From Streptomyces xanthochromogenes (GTDB lineage Bacteria; Actinomycetota; Actinomycetes; Streptomycetales; Streptomycetaceae), in contig NZ_BMUZ01000002.1 of NCBI RefSeq assembly GCF_014650455.1, forward strand, positions 656,595-720,594: 64,000 nucleotides of DNA. The letters are read 5' to 3'. The notes below the pieces were generated by a model that was given only the letters and a program-made list of their open reading frames with translations, was not told the origin of the DNA and ran no database searches. Position 1 is the stretch's first letter. Every line of letters begins with the position of its first letter. Below, piece by piece: positions 9,411-18,141 of this stretch. The position numbers were made by a program, and so were the translations under genes.

Positions 9411-10391
9411 GGCGGAGTCCGCCGGGGCCGGGAGCTCGGCGGTGGCGTCGGGGCGCTCGCGCAGCGCGAGCAGGACGCGCAGCACGGCGATCCACACCAG
9501 GCACGAGCCGAACATGTGCAGGCCGACCAGGACCTCGGGCGTCTTGGTGAAGTACTGGACGTAGCCGATCACGCCCTGGCCCATCAGGACCAGGAACAGG
9601 TCACGGGCGCGGGCGCGCGGCCCGGCCGGGGCGTCGACGGCCTTCAGGACGAACCACAGCGCGACGGCGAGGGCCACCACGACCCAGGCGAGGTCCGCGT
9701 GCAGCTGCGTGATCATCGTCCAGTCGAGCGGAATGCGGTAGACCTCGCTGGTGTCGCCCGCGTGCCGGCCGGCGCCGGTGACGACGGTGCCGACCGCGAT
9801 CAGCGTGCCCGCGGCGGCCACCAGGAGCCAGGTCAGCTGCACAACTGCCTTGCCCACCAAGGGCCTTGGGGCGCCGTCGCCCTCACGGGCGCGCTGCCAG
9901 GTCAGCACCGCGACCGCGAGCAGCGCGGTGGAGAGCAGGAAGTGCGCGGCCACCGTGTACGGGTTGAGGCCGACCAGGACGACGATGCCGCCGAGCACCG
10001 CGTTGCCCATGACGATCCAGAACTGGGCCCAGCCGAGCCGGGTCACCGAGCGCCGCATGGGCTTGGCGGCGCGGGCCGCGATGATCGCCCAGCCGACCGC
10101 CGCGCACAGCACGTACGTCAGCATGCGGTTGCCGAATTCGATGACGCCGTGGAAGCCCATCGCGTCGGTCGGCGTCAGGCTCTGGTCGGTGCACCGGGGC
10201 CAGGTCGGGCAGCCGAGCCCGGAGCCGGTGAGCCGGACGGCGCCGCCGGTCACCACGATGACGACGGCCATGACGACGGCGATGAGCGCGGCGCGTTCCA
10301 CGGTCCGCTGCGTGGGCGTCCAGCGCTCGGCGATGTAGGCGAGCGGATTGCGCGCCGCCTCGGCCAGATCGGCCCGGGTCCATTTCGGCAT
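9396..10391 (-). CDS. ctaA: Heme A synthase (COX15/CtaA)
   Basis: Integral membrane enzyme that oxidises the C8 methyl of heme O to a formyl group, giving heme A for cytochrome c oxidase. The 331-aa protein has about eight transmembrane segments, the family motif GGAVRLTGSGLGCPTWPRC near residue 50 with its cysteine pair region, HGVIEFGNRML with a heme-ligand histidine, AAHFLLSTALL and a late GLHMFGSCLVW histidine. I prefer MPKWTRADLAEAARNP (ATG 10391) over a start 10 codons upstream because AGGG lies directly before it and the upstream residues look non-coding. Convergent overlap with the amidohydrolase-like gene. Confidence 0.93.
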   Translation of the reverse strand: MPKWTRADLAEAARNPLAYIAERWTPTQRTVERAALIAVVMAVVIVVTGGAVRLTGSGLGCPTWPRCTDQSLTPTDAMGFHGVIEFGNRMLTYVLCAAVGWAIIAARAAKPMRRSVTRLGWAQFWIVMGNAVLGGIVVLVGLNPYTVAAHFLLSTALLAVAVLTWQRAREGDGAPRPLVGKAVVQLTWLLVAAAGTLIAVGTVVTGAGRHAGDTSEVYRIPLDWTMITQLHADLAWVVVALAVALWFVLKAVDAPAGPRARARDLFLVLMGQGVIGYVQYFTKTPEVLVGLHMFGSCLVWIAVLRVLLALRERPDATAELPAPADSALASA

Positions 10392-10486
10392 GGGCCCTAT
10401 CGTAGGCGCCTGTTTGTGCATGTTTTCACGAGGGGGGCCTACCCGGCCGGACCGGGACGAAGGTCACTCCCGGGCCGGCTCGCTGC

Positions 10487-11254
10487 TCACTCCCAGCGGA
10501 AGAACTTCGCCGCGCTGCCGAGGCCGAGCACCGCCCACACCGCGAGGATCGCGAGGTTGCCCCACGGCATCGAAGCGCCGTCCTGGAGCACGTCGCGCAG
10601 CCCCGCGGAGAGGGCCGAGATGGGCAGCAGGTCCAGTACGGACCGGACGCCGCCGGGGAACTTGTCCATCGGCACGATGACCCCGCCGGCCACGAGCAGC
10701 AGCAGGAACACCAGGTTCGCCGCGGCCAGCGTCGCCTCTGCCTTCAGGGTGCCGGCCATGAGCAGCCCGAGCCCCGAGAACGCGGCGGTGCCCAGCACGA
10801 GCAGGAGCAGCACCGCGAACGGGTTGCCGTGCGGGGACCAGCCGAGCGCGAAGGCGATCACGGTGAGCAGGACGACCTGGAGCACCTCGGTGACGAGCAC
10901 GGCCAGCGTCTTGGACGTCATCAGCGCCCAGCGCGGCAGCGGCGAGGCCCCGAGCCGCTTGAGCACCCCGTACCGCCGCTCGAAGCCGGTCGCGATGGCC
11001 TGGCCGGTGAACGCGGTCGACATCACGGCGAGCGCCAGGATGCCCGGCGCCAGGAAGTCGACGGACTTCCCCCGGCCGGTGTCGATGATGTCGACGGTGG
11101 AGAACAGCACGAGCAGCAGGCTCGGGATGATCACGGTGAGCAGCAGCTGCTCCCCGTTGCGCAGCAGCATCCGCGTCTCCAGGGCGGTCTGCGCCCCGAT
11201 CATCCGCCCGAGCGGGGCCGCCCCCGGCTTCGGTGCGTACGTACCAGCGCTCAT
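10487..11254 (-). CDS. ABC-2 type transporter permease
   Basis: 255 aa with about six hydrophobic segments (for example LLLTVIIPSLLLVLFSTV and LVFLLLLVAGGVIVPMDKF), typical of drug- or polymer-exporting ABC-2 permeases. The motif FERRYGVLKRLGASPLPRW is common in DrrB-like actinobacterial permeases. The ATPase partner lies upstream on the same strand. Normally such pairs overlap by ATGA; here 192 bp separate them, filled by duplicated copies of the ATPase 3' end, and the permease ATG still overlaps a ghost ATPase stop (TGA). The substrate is unknown. Confidence 0.9.
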   Translation of the reverse strand: MSAGTYAPKPGAAPLGRMIGAQTALETRMLLRNGEQLLLTVIIPSLLLVLFSTVDIIDTGRGKSVDFLAPGILALAVMSTAFTGQAIATGFERRYGVLKRLGASPLPRWALMTSKTLAVLVTEVLQVVLLTVIAFALGWSPHGNPFAVLLLLVLGTAAFSGLGLLMAGTLKAEATLAAANLVFLLLLVAGGVIVPMDKFPGGVRSVLDLLPISALSAGLRDVLQDGASMPWGNLAILAVWAVLGLGSAAKFFRWE

Positions 11255-11479
11255 GCGCGCAGCTCCTTGCCCGTGAGTTCCAGGCTGTGTTCTCCCGGGG
11301 GACAACCCCCGGACCCCCGGCCGGTCGCGGTGTCGGTGTGGACCCGGATCATGCGCGCAACTCCCTGCCCGTGAGCTCCAGGCCGTGTTCTCCCGGGGGA
11401 CAACCCCCGGACCCCCGGCCGGTCGCGGTGTCGGTGTGGACCCGGATCATGCGCGCAGCTCCTTGCCCGTGAGCTCCAG
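11251..11479. repeat. 98-bp tandem repeat duplicating the ATPase-permease junction
   Basis: Two full 98-bp units start at 11251 and 11349, and a third partial unit (33 bp) at 11447 is the true ATPase 3' end. Each unit is a 33-bp block (TCATGCGCGCAGCTCC and on) that encodes, leftward, LELTGKELRA plus stop, followed by 65 bp holding a palindrome (CCCGGGGGACAACCCCCGG). The two 65-bp parts differ at one base; the 33-bp copies differ at one to three bases. The same palindromic core occurs behind ectD near 59130. Confidence 0.95.
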
Positions 11480-12427
11480 AAAGACGTCCTCAAGCGTGTG
11501 GCGTTCGACCGAGATGCCGTCCGGCATCACGCCGTGCTGGGCGCACCAGGTGGTGACCGTGGCGAGCAGCTGGGGGTCGATGGTGCCGGTGATGCGGTAG
11601 GCGCCCGGGGTCAGTTCGGCCGCCGCGGTGCCGTCCGGCAGGGCCTTGAGGAGCGAGCCGAGGTCGAGTCCCGGACGTCCGGTGAAGCGCAGGGTGTTCT
11701 CGGCGCCGCCCCTGCACAGCTGCTCGGGGGAGCCCTGGGCGACGACCTTGCCGGCGTCGACGATGGCCACGTCGTCCGCGAGGGCCTCGGCCTCGTCCAT
11801 GAAGTGCGTGGTGAGGACCACCGAGACGCCGTCGGCGCGCAGTTCGCGCACCAGGTCCCAGGTGGCTCGGCGGGCCTGCGGGTCGAGGCCGGCGGTCGGC
11901 TCGTCCAGGAAGACCAGTTCGGGCCGGCCGACGACGGCCATCGCGAGCGCGAGGCGCTGCTGCTGGCCGCCGGAGAGCCTGCGGTAGGTCGTACGCCCGC
12001 AACTGCCGAGACCCAGGCGCTCGATGAGGGCGGGCACGTCCAGCGGGTGGGCGTGCAGCTTCGCCATGTGGCGCAGCATCTCGTCGGCGCGGGCGCCGGA
12101 GTAGACGCCGCCGGACTGCAGCATCACGCCGATGCGGGGCTTGAGCCGCGCGGCGTCGGCGACCGGGTCGAGGCCGAGGACGCGGACGGTGCCCGCGTCG
12201 GGCCGGCGGTAGCCCTCGCAGGTCTCGATGGTGGTGGTCTTGCCGGCGCCGTTGGGTCCGAGGACGGCCGTCACGGTGCCTGCGCCGACCGTGAGGTCGA
12301 GGCCGTCCACGGCGGTTTTGGGCCCGTACCGCTTGACCAGGCCGCTGACCTCGACGACGGGATGCGACCCGCTGGGTCTCCCTGAGGGGCGGTGGCCGGG
12401 AGACGGGAGGGCGGGCTCGCTCTTCAT
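11447..12427 (-). CDS. ABC transporter ATP-binding protein (DrrA-like)
   Basis: 326 aa nucleotide-binding subunit that powers export with the adjacent permease. Motifs: Walker A GPNGAGKTT near residue 55, Q-loop VMLQSGGVYSGA, signature LSGGQQQRLALAMA, Walker B LVFLDEPTAGLD and switch histidine TTHFMDEAEALADD. The C-terminal 90 residues form the extension seen in DrrA-type ATPases and end in LELTGKELRA. I choose ATG 12427 (MKSEPALPSPGH); a TAGACT hexamer ends 8 nt upstream, fitting a leaderless transcript. The 3' end is duplicated twice downstream. Confidence 0.93.
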   Translation of the reverse strand: MKSEPALPSPGHRPSGRPSGSHPVVEVSGLVKRYGPKTAVDGLDLTVGAGTVTAVLGPNGAGKTTTIETCEGYRRPDAGTVRVLGLDPVADAARLKPRIGVMLQSGGVYSGARADEMLRHMAKLHAHPLDVPALIERLGLGSCGRTTYRRLSGGQQQRLALAMAVVGRPELVFLDEPTAGLDPQARRATWDLVRELRADGVSVVLTTHFMDEAEALADDVAIVDAGKVVAQGSPEQLCRGGAENTLRFTGRPGLDLGSLLKALPDGTAAAELTPGAYRITGTIDPQLLATVTTWCAQHGVMPDGISVERHTLEDVFLELTGKELRA

Positions 12428-12538
12428 GACCGGCAAGTCTAGGCCGGGTCCAAGGTCCCTCCGGCGCGGGGGCCCGGGTCCTCGCGATGGTGACCTTTTC
12501 GGACGGTCGAGGCCGTTCGAGGACCGTAGCGTCGAAGG

Positions 12539-13309
12539 GTGATAACCCTCGCGGAGAACGTCGAACAGACCTCGGGTCAGGCCGCCCACAAGGCGCACGA
12601 CCTGGGGAATCCGCCGCGCTACTTCGTCTCCGCGATGCTGGCCGGCGCCTATATCGGGGTCGGCGAGGTGTTGCTGCTCGTCGCGATCTCGCCGTTCGTC
12701 GCCGCGCACTCGGCGGCGACCAGGCTGCTCGAAGGGGCGGTCTTCCCGATCGCCCTGACGATCGTGATGTTCGCCGGGGCCCAGCTGTTCACGTCCAATG
12801 TGATGGTGATGCTGATGGGCACCCTCTCGGGGCGCACCGGGCCGCGCGACCTGGTGGCGAGCTGGGTCCTCTCCCTGGCCGGGAACCTGGCCGGCGCGCT
12901 GGCCTTCGGAGCGATGGTCCACGCCTCCGGGGTCACCTCGTCCGGCTCGGCCCGCGCGATGCTCACCGAGATGCTGGACGCGAAGAACGCCCTGGACGGC
13001 GGCCAGCTCTTCTGGCGGGCGGTGCTCTGCAACATGCTGGTCTGCCTCGGCATCTGGATGTTCTCGCGGGCCAGGGGCGACGGCGCCAAGGTCTTCGTGC
13101 TGTGGCTGCCGGTGCTGGTGTTCGTGGCGGTGGGCTTCGAGCACTGCGTGGCGAACATGGCCCTGTTCAGCCTCGGCGTCTTCGAGGGCAGCGCCTCCTT
13201 CGGGGAACTGCTGCGGAACCTGGCGTTCACCGTGCCGGGCAACATCGTCGGGGGCGGGGTGCTGGTGGCCGGGACGTACTGGTTCACCAGCGGGGCCCGC
13301 CGGGCCTGA
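12539..13309 (+). CDS. Formate/nitrite transporter (FNT) family protein
   Basis: 256-aa membrane protein with six hydrophobic segments. Family features include GNPPRYFVSAMLAGAYIGVG near residue 28, the re-entrant loop region GAQLFTSNVMVM and the FEHCVANMALFSLG segment that carries the pore histidine of formate/nitrite channels. It probably moves formate, nitrite or a similar small anion. The GTG start is preceded by TAGCGT ending 6 nt upstream, so the mRNA may be leaderless. It stands alone, divergent from the ABC ATPase. Its 3' side merges into a repeat-rich stretch shared with the convergent acetyltransferase gene. Confidence 0.92.
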   Translation: MITLAENVEQTSGQAAHKAHDLGNPPRYFVSAMLAGAYIGVGEVLLLVAISPFVAAHSAATRLLEGAVFPIALTIVMFAGAQLFTSNVMVMLMGTLSGRTGPRDLVASWVLSLAGNLAGALAFGAMVHASGVTSSGSARAMLTEMLDAKNALDGGQLFWRAVLCNMLVCLGIWMFSRARGDGAKVFVLWLPVLVFVAVGFEHCVANMALFSLGVFEGSASFGELLRNLAFTVPGNIVGGGVLVAGTYWFTSGARRA

Positions 13310-13311
13310 GC

Positions 13312-13426
13312 CCGGCCGGCGCCACCGCGCGCAACGGGCCCGGCCGGCACCACTGCTCGTACGGACCGGGCCCGCTCACTCCTCGTACGGCTCGTACCGG
13401 CCCGGCCCGCTCACTCCTCGTACGGC
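13312..13426. repeat. Short tandem repeats at the convergent FNT/AAC(3) 3' ends
   Basis: A 35-bp unit is present twice at 13357-13426 (read leftward: CCGTACGAGGAGTGAGCGGG and on), the gene-proximal copy carrying the real stop of the acetyltransferase gene and the second a ghost PYEE-stop. On the FNT side CCCGGCCGGCRCCACYGC occurs at 13312 and again at 13340, a 28-bp period starting right after the FNT stop. The whole convergent junction is therefore built from duplicated gene ends. Confidence 0.85.
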
Positions 13427-14220
13427 CGGTGCACGGGCAGCCAGCGCTCGGCGTAGGCGACCGCGTCCGCCACCGGGAACAGGCGGCAGCGCGCCCCGCC
13501 GACCGTGCCGCGCACGACGACCTTGTCCCGGTCCCGCTCGAAGTCCGCGCCCAGCTCGTCGAAGCGGTCGCTGTCGACGTCGGTGTCCCGCACCGTGACC
13601 CACTGCCGGCCCCGCGGGGTGCTCATCGCGAACGACACGTCCGCCACCGGCCCCGGCACCCGGTACTCCGCGAGGTGGAAGGACGTACAGGAGTCGTAGC
13701 CCACGCCGAGGAGCAGCACGCGGGCCCCGCTCTCCTCCAAGCGGGCCAGGGGGCTGCGCTCGCCGAGCATGCAGTCGACGGCGTGGCCCTCGGCGATCCG
13801 CGACGCGCCCGGGCCGATCGCGGCGAAGGATGTCTGCGGATGGGCGCTGCGCAGGGCCCCCGGCCAAGTGCGCACGGTCTCGGGAATCACCCCGACGCCC
13901 CGGCTCGGCGTGATCCGCGGGTCGTACGCGGGGATCGTGGCCCGGATCGTCTCCCACCACTCCTCGGGCACCGGGGGCCGTCCCCAGCGCGCGGGGTCGG
14001 AATTGTCGCCGCAGTGCGCGGGGACCACGAGTGTGCCCGTTTCGCCCAATGTGTCGAGAAAAGCCTGGACGACCGTGACGGCCCCGCCGGGGACCCAGCC
14101 GAGCGACTTCAGTGAAGAGTGCACGAGGAGCGTCTCACCGGTCCGCACCCCCAGCGCGCGAAGATCGACGACGAGCGAGTCACGGGTGCACAAAGGGCCG
14201 GTCACAGGGGGTGTGGGCAT
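13411..14220 (-). CDS. Aminoglycoside N(3)-acetyltransferase family protein
   Basis: 269 aa of the antibiotic-NAT (AAC(3)) family, which acetylates the 3-amino group of aminoglycosides using acetyl-CoA. Recognisable blocks: LLVHSSLKSLGWVPGG near residue 31, GTLVVPAHCGDNSDP, SRGVGVIPETVRTWPGALRS with the SAHPQTSFAAIGPGA histidine, and LLLGVGYDSCTSFHLAEYR. Many streptomycete family members are chromosomal and their substrates are untested, so resistance is only a possibility. It is divergent from sufR with a 182-bp gap. The stop codon lies inside a 35-bp tandem duplication. Confidence 0.88.
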   Translation of the reverse strand: MPTPPVTGPLCTRDSLVVDLRALGVRTGETLLVHSSLKSLGWVPGGAVTVVQAFLDTLGETGTLVVPAHCGDNSDPARWGRPPVPEEWWETIRATIPAYDPRITPSRGVGVIPETVRTWPGALRSAHPQTSFAAIGPGASRIAEGHAVDCMLGERSPLARLEESGARVLLLGVGYDSCTSFHLAEYRVPGPVADVSFAMSTPRGRQWVTVRDTDVDSDRFDELGADFERDRDKVVVRGTVGGARCRLFPVADAVAYAERWLPVHRPYEE

Positions 14221-14315
14221 AGCAGACGAGTGTGCCGGAGGCCCGTTCAGGGGGCCAGCGCATTACGGGAAGACGAGGGCGTTCTGATCGATCAAAGATC
14301 GTTTCCGCAGGTCAG

Positions 14316-14331
14316 CTTAGGTTTGCCTAAG
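14316..14331. promoter_or_regulatory. Iron-box-like inverted repeat upstream of sufR
   Basis: CTTAGG-TTTG-CCTAAG is a perfect 6-bp inverted repeat 72 bp before the sufR start. Its TTAGGTT-G-CTAA core matches about 13 of 19 positions of the DmdR/IdeR iron-box consensus as I know it, mainly in the left two thirds. It could tie the suf operon or the divergent acetyltransferase gene to iron status. Confidence 0.5.
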
Positions 14332-14366
14332 TGATGCACCGCACCGGCCGTTGATCGCTACGTGGG

Positions 14367-14403
14367 TTGTCAGGCTCTGAGGAATTACGCAACAATGGCG
14401 TTG
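14367..14403 (+). promoter_or_regulatory. suf promoter with SufR-type box
   Basis: TTGTCA (14367-14372), an 18-bp spacer and AACAAT (14391-14396) form a plausible promoter placing the transcript start at the GTG of sufR (leaderless). CAAC-AATGGC-GTTG at 14390-14403 overlaps the -10 box and the start codon and fits the CAAC-N6-GTTG pattern I recall for Streptomyces SufR, so autorepression of the whole operon is likely. Confidence 0.7.
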
Positions 14404-15155
14404 TGAAAAACATCGGCGAGGCTCCCCAGGAGGAACTCGCGACCGGTGAGCGGTCCACCCGCAACCGGGTCGCGCGGTCGATCCTGGACCACGGGCCCTC
14501 GACCGCGCTGGACCTGGCGAACCGCCTCGGCCTCACCCAGGCCGCCGTCCGCCGCCACCTCGACGCGCTGGTGGCCGACGAGGTCGTCGTGCCGCGTGAA
14601 CAGCGCGTCTACGGGGCGCGCACCCGGGGCCGTCCGGCCAAGGTCTTCGCGCTCACCGACTGCGGCCGGGACGCCTTCGAGCAGTCCTACGACAAGCTCG
14701 CCGTCGACGCCCTGCACTGGATCGAGCAGTCCGCGGGCGGCGGCGCGGCCGGCGAAGAGGCCGTCGCCGCGTTCGCGCGGGCCCGCATCGAAGCTCAAGC
14801 CGGGACGTACCGGGACGCGATCGAGGCCGTACAGCCTGAAGAGCGGGCCCAAGCCCTGGCCAAGGCCCTGAGCGCCGACGGGTACGCTGCTACGGCGCGC
14901 AGCGCGCCCCAGCCGCAGCGGGGCGAGCAGCTGTGCCAGCACCACTGCCCGGTCGCCCACGCCGCCGAGCGGTACCCGCAGCTGTGCGAGGCGGAGACGG
15001 AGTTCTTCTCCCGCCTCCTGGGAACGCATGTGCAGCGCCTGGCGACGATCGCCCACGGCGACGGCGTCTGCACCACGTTCATCCCGCACGGCGCGCCACC
15101 ACAGACCACACATCAGCAAGCATCTGCAAGCACAGCCGGGAGGAACCCCGCATGA
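14403..15155 (+). CDS. sufR: Fe-S-sensing transcriptional regulator SufR
   Basis: 250-aa winged-helix regulator. The N-terminal half holds the helix-turn-helix ([21 protein letters not shown] near residue 43) and wing residues [14 protein letters not shown]. The C-terminal half carries cysteines in [19 protein letters not shown], the expected ligands of a labile Fe-S cluster; with cluster bound the protein represses suf, and loss of the cluster relieves repression. The GTG start at 14403 coincides with a predicted transcript start. The stop overlaps sufB (ATGA), so sensor and operon are co-expressed. An alternative TTG start at 14367 lies in the promoter and is rejected. Confidence 0.93.
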   Translation: MKNIGEAPQEELATGERSTRNRVARSILDHGPSTALDLANRLGLTQAAVRRHLDALVADEVVVPREQRVYGARTRGRPAKVFALTDCGRDAFEQSYDKLAVDALHWIEQSAGGGAAGEEAVAAFARARIEAQAGTYRDAIEAVQPEERAQALAKALSADGYAATARSAPQPQRGEQLCQHHCPVAHAAERYPQLCEAETEFFSRLLGTHVQRLATIAHGDGVCTTFIPHGAPPQTTHQQASASTAGRNPA

Positions 15156-16573
15156 CGCTCCCCACGGAGACTGCCCACCCCGAACTTGAGGGCCTGGGTA
15201 CGTACGAATTCGGCTGGGCCGACTCCGACGCGGCCGGCGCCGCTGCCAAGCGCGGTCTCTCCGAGGCTGTCGTTCGCGACATCTCGCAGAAGAAGTCCGA
15301 GCCGGAGTGGATGCTGAAGCTGCGCCTCAAGGGCCTGCGCCTGTTCGACAAGAAGCCCATGCCGAACTGGGGCTCGGACCTCTCGGGCATCGACTTCGAC
15401 AACATCAAGTACTTCGTGCGCTCCACGGAGAAGCAGGCGGAGTCCTGGGAGGACCTGCCCGAGGACATCAAGAACACGTACGACAAGCTCGGCATCCCCG
15501 AAGCGGAGAAGCAGCGCCTGGTGGCCGGTGTCGCGGCCCAGTACGAGTCCGAGGTCGTCTACCACCAGATCCGTGAGGACCTGGAGGAGCAGGGCGTCAT
15601 CTTCCTCGACACCGACACCGCCCTGAAGGAGCACCCCGAGCTCTTCCAGGAGTACTTCGGCACCGTCATCCCGGTCGGCGACAACAAGTTCGCTTCGCTC
15701 AACTCGGCCGTGTGGTCGGGCGGTTCGTTCATCTACGTACCCAAGGGCGTCCACGTCGACATCCCGCTCCAGGCCTACTTCCGCATCAACACGGAGAACA
15801 TGGGCCAGTTCGAGCGGACGCTGATCATCGTCGACGAGGACGCGTACGTCCACTACGTCGAGGGCTGCACCGCCCCGATCTACTCCTCGGACTCGCTGCA
15901 CAGCGCCGTGGTCGAGATCGTCGTCAAGAAGGGCGGCCGCTGCCGCTACACGACCATCCAGAACTGGTCGAACAACGTCTACAACCTGGTCACCAAGCGC
16001 GCCGTGGCGTACGAGGGCGCGACCATGGAGTGGGTCGACGGCAACATCGGCTCCAAGGTGACGATGAAGTACCCGGCCGTCTACCTGATGGGCGAGCACG
16101 CCAAGGGCGAGACACTCTCCATCGCCTTCGCGGGCGAGGGCCAGCACCAGGACGCCGGCTCCAAGATGGTCCACATGGCGCCGAACACCTCCTCCAACAT
16201 CGTCTCCAAGTCGGTGGCGCGAGGCGGCGGCCGCACCTCCTACCGCGGTCTCGTCGAGATCGGCGAGGGCGCCCACGGCTCCAAGTCGAACGTGCTCTGC
16301 GACGCGCTGCTCGTCGACACGATCTCCCGCTCGGACACCTACCCCTACGTGGACGTCCGCGAGGACGACGTGTCCATGGGCCACGAGGCGACCGTCTCCA
16401 AGGTCTCCGAGGACCAGCTCTTCTACCTGATGAGCCGCGGTCTGACCGAGTTCGAGGCGATGGCGATGATCGTGCGCGGCTTCGTCGAGCCGATCGCCAA
16501 GGAGCTCCCGATGGAGTACGCCCTTGAGCTCAACCGGCTGATCGAGCTGCAGATGGAGGGCTCGGTCGGATAA
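15152..16573 (+). CDS. sufB: Fe-S cluster assembly scaffold subunit SufB
   Basis: 473 aa, full length. Scaffold of the SufBC2D complex, where sulfur and iron are assembled into clusters. Conserved features: [20 protein letters not shown] near residue 190, [14 protein letters not shown] with a key cysteine, and the C-terminal [22 protein letters not shown] shared with SufD. The beta-helical core lies between. The ATG overlaps the sufR stop by 4 bp. No intein is present, unlike mycobacterial SufB. It is the first structural gene of the suf operon. Confidence 0.97.
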   Translation: MTLPTETAHPELEGLGTYEFGWADSDAAGAAAKRGLSEAVVRDISQKKSEPEWMLKLRLKGLRLFDKKPMPNWGSDLSGIDFDNIKYFVRSTEKQAESWEDLPEDIKNTYDKLGIPEAEKQRLVAGVAAQYESEVVYHQIREDLEEQGVIFLDTDTALKEHPELFQEYFGTVIPVGDNKFASLNSAVWSGGSFIYVPKGVHVDIPLQAYFRINTENMGQFERTLIIVDEDAYVHYVEGCTAPIYSSDSLHSAVVEIVVKKGGRCRYTTIQNWSNNVYNLVTKRAVAYEGATMEWVDGNIGSKVTMKYPAVYLMGEHAKGETLSIAFAGEGQHQDAGSKMVHMAPNTSSNIVSKSVARGGGRTSYRGLVEIGEGAHGSKSNVLCDALLVDTISRSDTYPYVDVREDDVSMGHEATVSKVSEDQLFYLMSRGLTEFEAMAMIVRGFVEPIAKELPMEYALELNRLIELQMEGSVG

Positions 16574-16635
16574 CGACCGTCCCCCGTCCGGCAGTTGAGC
16601 AGATTCTGATTCAGGAAGAGAGCACTACGACAGCC

Positions 16636-17817
16636 ATGGCTGAGGCCCAGAACATCCCGGTCGGTTCGACCACGGCCGGATCCATCGCGGTGGCCGCCGA
16701 GTCGACCGTCGCCACCCGCATGAGCGCCCCCCCGTCCTTCGACGTCGGTGACTTCCCGGTCCCGCACGGTCGCGAGGAGGAGTGGCGGTTCACGCCGCTG
16801 GAGCGGCTGCGCGGGCTGCACGACGGCACCGCGGTCGCCACCGGTGACGGTGTGAAGGTCGTCGTCGAGGCGCCCGAGGGCGTCCTCGTCGAGACCGTCG
16901 GGCGCGACGACGCCCGGCTCGGCAGGGCCGGCACGCCGGCGGACCGCGTCGCGGCCCAGGCGTACTCGTCCTTCGACAAGGCCTCCGTCGTGACCGTCCC
17001 CAAGGACACCGTGCTCACCGAGCCGATCCGGATCGCCGTGCACGGCGAGGGCGGTGTGGCCTACGGCCACCAGGTCGTCGAGCTCGGCGCGTTCGCCGAG
17101 GCCGTCGTGGTCATCGACCACACCGGCGACGCGCTGCTCGCCGCCAACGTCGACTACCTCCTCGGTGACGGCGCCAAGCTGACCGTCGTCTCCGTCCAGG
17201 ACTGGGACGACAAGGCCGTCCACGTCGCCCAGCACAACGCGCTGATCGGCCGCGACGCGACCTTCAAGTCCTTCGTGGTCACCTTCGGCGGCGACCTGGT
17301 GCGGCTGCACCCGCGGGTCGCCTACGCGGGCACCGGCGGCGAGGCCGAGCTCTTCGGCCTGTACTTCACCGACAAGGGCCAGCACCAGGAGCACCGCCTC
17401 CTGGTCGACCACAACACCCCGCACTGCAAGTCCAACGCCGTGTACAAGGGCGCCCTCCAGGGCGACGACGCGCACGCCGTGTGGATCGGTGACGTCCTCA
17501 TCCAGGCCGCGGCCGAGGGCACGGACACCTACGAGATGAACCGCAACCTGGTTCTGACCGACGGCGCCCGGGTCGACTCGGTGCCGAACCTGGAGATCGA
17601 GACCGGCGAGATCGCCGGCGCCGGTCACGCGTCCGCCACCGGCCGCTTCGACGACGAGCAGCTCTTCTACCTGATGTCGCGCGGCATCCCGGCGTCCGAG
17701 GCCCGGCGCCTGGTCGTCCGGGGCTTCTTCGCGGAGCTCGTCCAGCAGATCGGTCTGCCGGACGTCGAGGAGCGGCTGCTCGCCAAGATCGAGACGGAGC
17801 TGGAGGCTTCCGTCTGA
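16636..17817 (+). CDS. sufD: Fe-S cluster assembly protein SufD
   Basis: 393 aa. Pairs with SufB and the SufC ATPase in the scaffold complex and is needed for iron entry. The C-terminal beta-helix and helical tail show the family pattern: HQEHRLLVDHNTPHCKSNAVY (conserved histidine and cysteine) near residue 255, and [21 protein letters not shown] near the end, parallel to SufB. The N-terminus (MAEAQNIPVGSTTAG) is variable. AGGAAGAG lies rather far (about 16 nt) upstream of the ATG. It ends in TGATG, sharing one base with the next gene. Confidence 0.96.
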   Translation: MAEAQNIPVGSTTAGSIAVAAESTVATRMSAPPSFDVGDFPVPHGREEEWRFTPLERLRGLHDGTAVATGDGVKVVVEAPEGVLVETVGRDDARLGRAGTPADRVAAQAYSSFDKASVVTVPKDTVLTEPIRIAVHGEGGVAYGHQVVELGAFAEAVVVIDHTGDALLAANVDYLLGDGAKLTVVSVQDWDDKAVHVAQHNALIGRDATFKSFVVTFGGDLVRLHPRVAYAGTGGEAELFGLYFTDKGQHQEHRLLVDHNTPHCKSNAVYKGALQGDDAHAVWIGDVLIQAAAEGTDTYEMNRNLVLTDGARVDSVPNLEIETGEIAGAGHASATGRFDDEQLFYLMSRGIPASEARRLVVRGFFAELVQQIGLPDVEERLLAKIETELEASV

Positions 17818-18134
17818 TGGCCTTCGTCAAAGCCTGTGCGCTGAGCGAGCTGGAGAGCGACACCCCCAAGCGGGTGGAGATCGACGGCACGCCGGTGTCC
17901 CTCGTCAAGACCGAGGGCGAGGTGTTCGCGATCAACGACATCTGCTCGCACGCGAACGTGTCGCTCTCGGAGGGCGAGGTCGAGGACTGCGCCATCGAGT
18001 GCTGGCTGCACGGCTCCAGCTTCGACCTCCGCACCGGCAAGCCGTCCGGCCTCCCCGCGACGCGCCCCGTGCCCGTATACCCCGTACAGATCCAAGGGGA
18101 CGATGTGCTCGTCTCCGTCACCCAGGAGTCCTGA
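17817..18134 (+). CDS. Rieske-type [2Fe-2S] protein of the suf operon
   Basis: 105 aa single-domain Rieske ferredoxin. The cluster ligands are clear: CSHANVSLSEG (Cys, His) near residue 43 and CWLHGSSFDL (Cys, His) near residue 62. It resembles the ferredoxin components of aromatic dioxygenases (NirD/HcaC-like) but has no oxygenase neighbour. Its fixed place between sufD and sufC suggests electron delivery or a client/accessory role in Fe-S assembly. The start overlaps the sufD stop by one base, so translation is coupled. Confidence 0.93.
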   Translation: MAFVKACALSELESDTPKRVEIDGTPVSLVKTEGEVFAINDICSHANVSLSEGEVEDCAIECWLHGSSFDLRTGKPSGLPATRPVPVYPVQIQGDDVLVSVTQES

Positions 18135-18141
18135 GTTCCCC

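Noticed and set aside
10464..10494. 23-bp repeat at the ABC permease stop
   Set aside because: Identity is limited to TCACTCCC; could be chance in GC-rich sequence.
11284..11348. Insertion sequence remnant
   Set aside because: No transposase or terminal inverted repeats; only a short palindrome with duplicated gene end, so recorded as repeat.
11251..11493. Small minus-strand ORF repeating the ATPase C-terminus
   Set aside because: Product of the 98-bp tandem duplication, not a separate gene.
13411..14220. Acquired aminoglycoside resistance gene
   Set aside because: Composition matches neighbours and there is no mobile context; a chromosomal AAC(3)-family protein of unknown substrate is more likely.
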